Below are positions 59,610 through 64,000 of a stretch of DNA of 64,000 nucleotides, piece after piece; positions within the stretch are counted from its first letter, which is position 1, and every line of letters starts with the position of its first letter. A program made the position numbers and the translations under genes. The stretch comes from Prorocentrum cordatum (Eukaryota; Sar; Dinophyceae; Prorocentrales; Prorocentraceae). Under the pieces are notes generated by a model. That model was given only the letters and a program-made list of their open reading frames with translations, was not told the DNA's origin and did no database searches. The stretch is taken from positions 180,001 to 244,000 of the forward strand of contig CAUYUJ010016303.1 of NCBI GenBank assembly GCA_963575745.1, in the 5' to 3' direction.

Positions 59610-60172
59610 CCCGGAGCCCGAAATCGAGGGCACCATCCAGAACTCATTACTCCAGATTTCGTAATGGAAGGGAGGGGGTCTCATTTCGGGGGGGTCTCTT
59701 CCAGGCTGTCTTGGAGGGCCTGGGGGTCTGGGGACGAAGTTTTGGAGGGTTCTCCCACGGGGGGGGGTCTGGAATGGCTTGTCTTGGAGGGTCCAGACCC
59801 CCTCCCCTTTCTTACGAAATCTGGAGGACACGAGAAGGTCGAGTGGACTGGAGCTTCGTGGGCCCCGGAAACGGCGGGGCCGTTTTTTTTACCGTTTCCA
59901 AAAAAAAATGTCCCTCGGAAATGGAAGCGGCAGAAAAGCGGCGACCGGAAACGGCAAAAAACGGCTCCAGGATTGGAGCCGGAGCCGGAACCGGCCAAGA
60001 AACGGCGACGGAACCGGTAAAAAAACGGCGTCGGAACCGATAAAGAAAACGGCAAAACGGAACCGGTAAGAGAACTGCCCTGTCGTTTCCAGGGCCCACT
60101 AAGCCCTGGAGCCCGAAATCGAGGAGACCATCCAGAACTTGTTACACGAGAAGGTCGAGTGGACTGGAGCTG
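59610..60172. repeat. direct duplication enclosing element G2 and an ACGG-rich tract
   Basis: AGCCCGAAATCGAGG...ACCATCCAGAACT and CACGAGAAGGTCGAGTGGAC then TGGAGCT occur as a split pair around G2 (59612-59649 and 59827-59860) and as one uninterrupted stretch at 60109-60172. Between them (59870-60070) lies a degenerate GGAAACGGCAAAAAACGG repeat. Confidence 0.75.
59650..59826. mobile_element. family G MITE-like element, copy G2
   Basis: Perfect 12-bp ends CTCCAGATTTCG and CGAAATCTGGAG, inside arms of about 35 bp. TA precedes it; GA follows (one substitution). The paralogous empty site at 60128-60153 reads AGAACTTGTTACACGAGAAG, with a single TA where the element sits. Confidence 0.8.
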
Positions 60173-60389
60173 GTTTCCTCCGGCGACCCCGGGGTGTCTT
60201 CGCAAATCTAGGGGCGCGGTTCGGGTCTACTGGGGCCACACTTCAGAAATGCTCGCTTGCAGGACTCCTTAGGTGTTTGCGGTCTCTCGGAATCTCTTGT
60301 GTGGGTCATCAGTACGTCCTTGAGCTTTTCTTGGAGGGCTGCAGAGCGGCTCCTCAGCAAGCATGGAGGCCGCCCACGCCCACGCCGAC

Positions 60390-60690
60390 GACCTGCAGAC
60401 GTGAAGACTTGACGGCATGATTTTCGTGTCTTCATGTCTTCATGTCGCAAGGTCAACGACACAATCGTCACGTCTCCATGTTATCATATCGTCAGCCCGA
60501 CGACCTGATTTTCACGTCCACTTGTCTTCATGCCGCCTGGCCGACGAACTGATCGTCATGTCGTCATGTCTTCAGGCCGTCGAGCCCCACCCCAGGCCGG
60601 GGTCCCCAAGACGAGACATGCAGGGCATCATGTCTTCATGTCGTCGGGCGAACGTCGCGGGAACCCACACCAGGCGCAATGAAATTGCAT
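60390..60690. repeat. degenerate tandem repeat of about 50-60 bp
   Basis: Four to five diverged units containing GACGACCTGATTTTCACGTC and CATGTCTTCATGTCG. No coding signal. Confidence 0.6.
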
Positions 60691-60864
60691 GTTAAACTTG
60701 TCCGTTCTTCGACCCACTGCCCTATCCCTCCTCCACGGGGTGTGGGGGGGGGGGGGCGATGCAAGAGTGCACGCTTGCATTGTTGATGCGTCTGCCTTCT
60801 CAACACCTGGCCCGTCTCACCTGGCAATCATGTAAACTTACGCTCGTGTGGTGGCCGAGCTGTG

Positions 60865-60990
60865 ACCCGCTACCCTATCCTATCCCTATCCTGGCCTGGC
60901 CAGGGAGGCATGTACACAGCTCCTGGGCCCAGGATGGGCCTGGCCAGGAGCAGTGGATATGTATAGATCTCGTCGCCCTACAGGTCACGA
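60865..60990. mobile_element. degenerate family H element
   Basis: CCTGGCCTGGCCAGGGAGGC, GCTCCTGGGCCCAGGATGGG and GGATATGTATAG echo H1 (18207-18353), but the outer ends are diverged. Confidence 0.35.
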
Positions 60991-61131
60991 CGAAGGCGTG
61001 GCAGGGCCACAGAGAACCGACAGGCTCGGCCATCCCGGGCCATGCACGTGCGGCAGAGCACCGGGACTCTCACCACCTGAGCCTTCACAGGTGGAGCACG
61101 TCTAGTTGCTCCATGGGATGCTCACCATTTC

Positions 61132-61304
61132 TGAAGGGGCCCCAGGACACACACACACACAAATAAATACACACCAATAAAACGATTCCCTATATTTTCT
61201 TATATTTTCTGGGTTCCTGTCTTCCCCCCCCCACTTCCCATATTTTCCCATATGTTCTGGGGAATCGACGATAAATTGTGTCTGTGTGTTTCTTTCCCTC
61301 CTGA
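61132..61304 (+). mobile_element. family A element, copy A7
   Basis: 173-bp copy, start TGAAGGGGCCCCAGGACACA, end CTTTCCCTCCTGA. Flanks ATTTC (61127-61131) and ATTTG (61305-61309) match at 4 of 5. It is longer than the others mainly because of an extra ACAC unit run. Confidence 0.85.
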
Positions 61305-61639
61305 ATTTGATCCTCGACAGTTCAGCCTAACCAGGTGGTCCTGAGGAGCCCAGGATACCTTTCAAGAACCCTGAGGGATCGGGGGCGCGCAAGCATGGAT
61401 TAGCGATCCATGGACTTGGCGCGCGGTCGCCAAATCCATGGATCGGGGGAAAAGCCCTCTCAGAACACGGCCGGTGCCGCCTCGCTCGGCGGCGGAAATC
61501 CGCGATTTCCCATGGGAACGGGACCCGTCGCATATCCATGCCCCCTTGATTCATGTTTGCGATAGCCTGACCAGAGGCATCCTCGAGAGTCCTGCGTAAT
61601 CCTGACAAATCCCGAGGGGTCATGACGAATGCCCTCCCA

Positions 61640-62130
61640 AGTGACGAACGTGTGGCAGGGACACCGGATTCTCACTGCGCGTGGCAGAGGCAAAGGGTGG
61701 GTTCTCACCATGTCAGCCTGCACAGGTCACGCATGTGGCAACGCCGCAAGATTCTCACCATTCCAATCTCTGCAGGTCGCGAACGCGCGGCAGGGCAATC
61801 GGATTCTCAACAAGTCGGCCCGCCTGGGGCACGAACCTGTGGCATGGCCATAGGAGTCTCACCAGGTCGACCTTCCCAGGTCGGCGTCAAGAATCCAACA
61901 AATTCCCCAAGAACATCAAGAACTTCCGTAGGATCAGAGCGAGTCTTGTGGAACCGTTAGAAACTTCAGGATTCCTAAGGAATTCTGGGAATGCCCTCGC
62001 GGGTGCCGAACGTGTGGCAGCACCAGAGGATTCTCACCACGCCTGCTTTCCCACGCCACGAATGTGTGGCCATGCCACTGGAGTCTCGCCATCCCGGCCC
62101 TCTCGGGTCCGCGAACGTCTGGCAGGGACG
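61640..62130. repeat. degenerate tandem repeat of about 51 bp
   Basis: Units of the form GGTCGCGAACGYGTGGCAGG + GCAAYMGGATTCTCACCA + TNTCGGCCTGCCCA recur at about 61640, 61727, 61777, 61829, 62009 and 62055-62110; a lone relative lies at 61040. A larger word (CAGCCTAACCARGT) recurs at 61323 and 62151. Confidence 0.65.
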
Positions 62131-62334
62131 TAGGGCATGGACCATTTCAGCCTAACCAAGTCTTCCTGAAGAATCCAGCCAAACCACTAGGAACATCCCG
62201 TGTAAACGTAGGCTTCAAGCAATTGACCTATAATCGGATGTGCATCTCGATCTGGCAGTTCAGCTACTCAGAACAAGACAATTGTCCTCTCCCTCCTCAT
62301 CTCATACGTGTAACTGAGATCCTCATGTCATCCT

Positions 62335-62392
62335 TCCTCCTCCTCCTCCTCCTCCTCCTCCTCCTCCTCCTCACACCTCCTCCCTCCTCCTC
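62335..62392. repeat. (TCC)n array
   Basis: Pure TCC run of about 38 bp followed by CACACCTCC and a second short run. Confidence 0.95.
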
Positions 62393-63185
62393 TGTTGTCC
62401 CTCTCCTCTATGTGTCCTGCCCCCAACTCCTACTCGCTTCGGCTGGTAAGGAAACCGCCTCACATTGAATGGGGGAGCGCGTGTTGCAAGGTGGCCGCTG
62501 AGGAGTGTACTTCCGTGGCAAGCTTCAGAACCATCATCCACAAGTCACGGCTGATGGACTTGCCCTTCATGTGGCTGAGCGACGCCCGCGCTTTTAGGTA
62601 GGATAATGAGGGAGGGACGAGCTTGAGCAGGAGGAGCAGCAAAAGCAGGAGGAGGCGGAAGTGGAGGCCACAGAATAGCAGTGGTGATAATACTACCAGC
62701 AGTAGCGGCAACACGATCAGTATCACTGGCAACACCAGCAGCAACAGCAGTGGCACTAATCACTACAGCAGATGTAGCAGCAGCAGGAGCGGCAGCACAC
62801 CGAAGTAGTGGCGCTTGAGGTGTTCGGCTGTCCCCCTCCCCACTTCCCCAGCCCAAAGGTCCAACATCTGGTTAGAGAGCTTGTGGGGGGGTCCCCATGC
62901 GAGCTCGTCAAGGACCCCTTCTGGCCCACGGAGACTCCCGAAACCGCCGACCAGGACCACAGGAGCCTCCAAACTGGCCCAGACGGTCCAGGGGCCCGTC
63001 GTGAGGCTCTGCTGGGAGCACCTTGGAGCCTCTGGGAGGGCCCGGAGCCTGGCCCCTGAGAGGCCCACCTCGCTGACAAGCCACCGGTCGCCGCATGACT
63101 TCCGCGTGCTCGGCCCCTGGATATCTGAGAGCACACGAGGCGGCCCAGTTGCCCCCCAAACCCACGGACGATGACCCCCGAGGGC
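62393..63185. other. no recognised gene
   Basis: Includes an AGCAGC/GCAGGA-rich stretch at 62615-62800. 62810-63185 is ordinary GC-rich DNA. Confidence 0.4.
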
Positions 63186-63189
63186 CACC

Positions 63190-63229
63190 CTGGGGAGGAG
63201 GTGGAGGGGGAGGGGGAGAGGGAGGGGGA

Positions 63230-63291
<62 letters not shown>

Positions 63292-63418
63292 AGGAGGAGG
63301 AGGAGGAGGAGGAGGGGAGGAGGAGGAGGAGGAGGAGGAGGAGGAGGAGGAGGAGGAGCGGGAGGAGGAGGAGGAGGAGGAGGAGGAGGAGGAGGAGGAG
63401 GAGGAGAAGGAGGAGAAC
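63190..63418. repeat. (GCG)n followed by (GGA)n arrays
   Basis: A short GGAGGGGGAG lead, about 20 pure GCG units (63231-63292), then GGA to 63418. The switch from GCG to GGA is abrupt. Confidence 0.95.
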
Positions 63419-63577
63419 CCAGGCTGCCCAAAGAGGGGCCCGAGATGGGCCGCGGGGGGCCCGGCAACCCTTCCTCCCGAGATGGCCCGCCGCCCCCAAA
63501 AGGGTGCCCCTGGAGGCTGCACGATGCTCGCAGAGGCACCCGGGGATCACCCTGAAGCCTCCAGGAGGCCCCGCGAG
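63419..63577. repeat. GGCCCC/CGAGATGG phased stretch
   Basis: AGAGGGGCCCGAGATGGGCC and CCCGAGATGGCCCGC resemble the 11-bp phased repeats elsewhere. No gene. Confidence 0.4.
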
Positions 63578-63724
63578 GAGGAGAAGGAGGAGGAGGAGGA
63601 CGAAGATGGGGAGAAGGAGGAGGTAGAGAAGAGGAAGGAGGAGGAGGAGGAGGAGGAGGAGGAGGAGGAGGAGGAGGAGGAGGAGGAGGAGGAGGAGGAG
63701 GAGGAGGAGGAGGAGAGAAGGAGG
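63578..63724. repeat. (GGA)n array
   Basis: Imperfect start (GAGAAGGAGGAGG, GAAGATGGGG) becoming pure GGA over 63635-63715. 63725-64000 beyond it has no recognised gene. Confidence 0.95.
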
Positions 63725-64000
63725 AGGCAATAATTACTGCAAAGAGGCCCCCGATAGGCCCCCGAGCGGTTGTGGAACCTTGCCCACAAGCCGGGCGCCG
63801 TGGCGGGGCAGGCCGGAGGCCACTCTGACATTGCCTCGCCCAGCACCTCCCAGACGCCACCCTGCACGGAAGCGGCCACCCGGTCATACTTAACGGCCCA
63901 CGGCCCTCGCGCGCCGAACGCAGCCACTCACTCCAATTCCTATCTGAACCTGGCGGCCGCTGTGGGTTTCCCTCGTTTTGCGGGGGGCTAGCGGAATGGC

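Overview
The window is nuclear DNA of a dinoflagellate. The decisive evidence is one complete, perfect copy of the 22-nt dinoflagellate spliced leader (minus strand, 55345-55366) fused to a non-LTR retrotransposon. Supporting evidence is the pentatricopeptide (PPR) repeat gene of dinoflagellate style, the high GC content, the very large share of GGA/TCC trinucleotide arrays and the density of short terminal-inverted-repeat elements. No rRNA, tRNA, organellar or bacterial genes were recognised. Genus cannot be told from this window.

Layout. 1-5.2 kb: GC-rich DNA and a decayed LINE (minus strand) lying between two GGA arrays. 5.2-13 kb: low-complexity blocks, including a 90-bp satellite of about 23 units (7.92-10.02 kb) and 1.2 kb of GT-rich repeat (11.2-12.4 kb). 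13-26 kb: a graveyard of short non-autonomous elements. I define families A, B/C, D, E, F, G, H, I, N, P and Q here, several nested in one another, together with an RNase H fragment and a tiny poly(A) retroposon. 26-33.5 kb: a decayed gag-like fragment, a 530-bp segmental duplication and about 3.5 kb without recognisable genes. 33.8-39.3 kb (minus): a huge PPR array, broken by nonsense codons and frameshifts. 39.3-44.5 kb (minus): frame-broken protein-coding pieces (KH-like, possible phospholipase-D-like, CCCH finger, C2H2 fingers) separated by a 12-bp minisatellite whose six frames are all open. 45-48.9 kb: more short elements. 48.9-55.4 kb (minus): an almost intact LINE with ORF1 (coiled coil plus RNA-binding) and ORF2 (endonuclease, reverse transcriptase, zinc knuckle), its 5' end marked by the spliced leader. 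55.5-64 kb: short elements, degenerate tandem repeats and GGA/GCG arrays.

How it fits together. The LINE mRNA was evidently trans-spliced, reverse transcribed to its cap-proximal end and inserted beside or within a (TCC)n tract. The older LINE at 2-5 kb has the same geometry. The small families have recognisable termini, and several have target duplications: family A 5 bp, D 9-10 bp, G a TA dinucleotide, P 5 bp, N 5 bp in one copy. They are therefore DNA-transposon-like or introner-like elements rather than random repeats. At least four carry a GGA/TCC array inside the element, so part of the trinucleotide load may have been moved by transposition. Apart from LINE ORF1, no frame here is convincingly intact; most long open frames are by-products of stop-free repeats. 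Array boundaries are read by eye and are good to a few bases.
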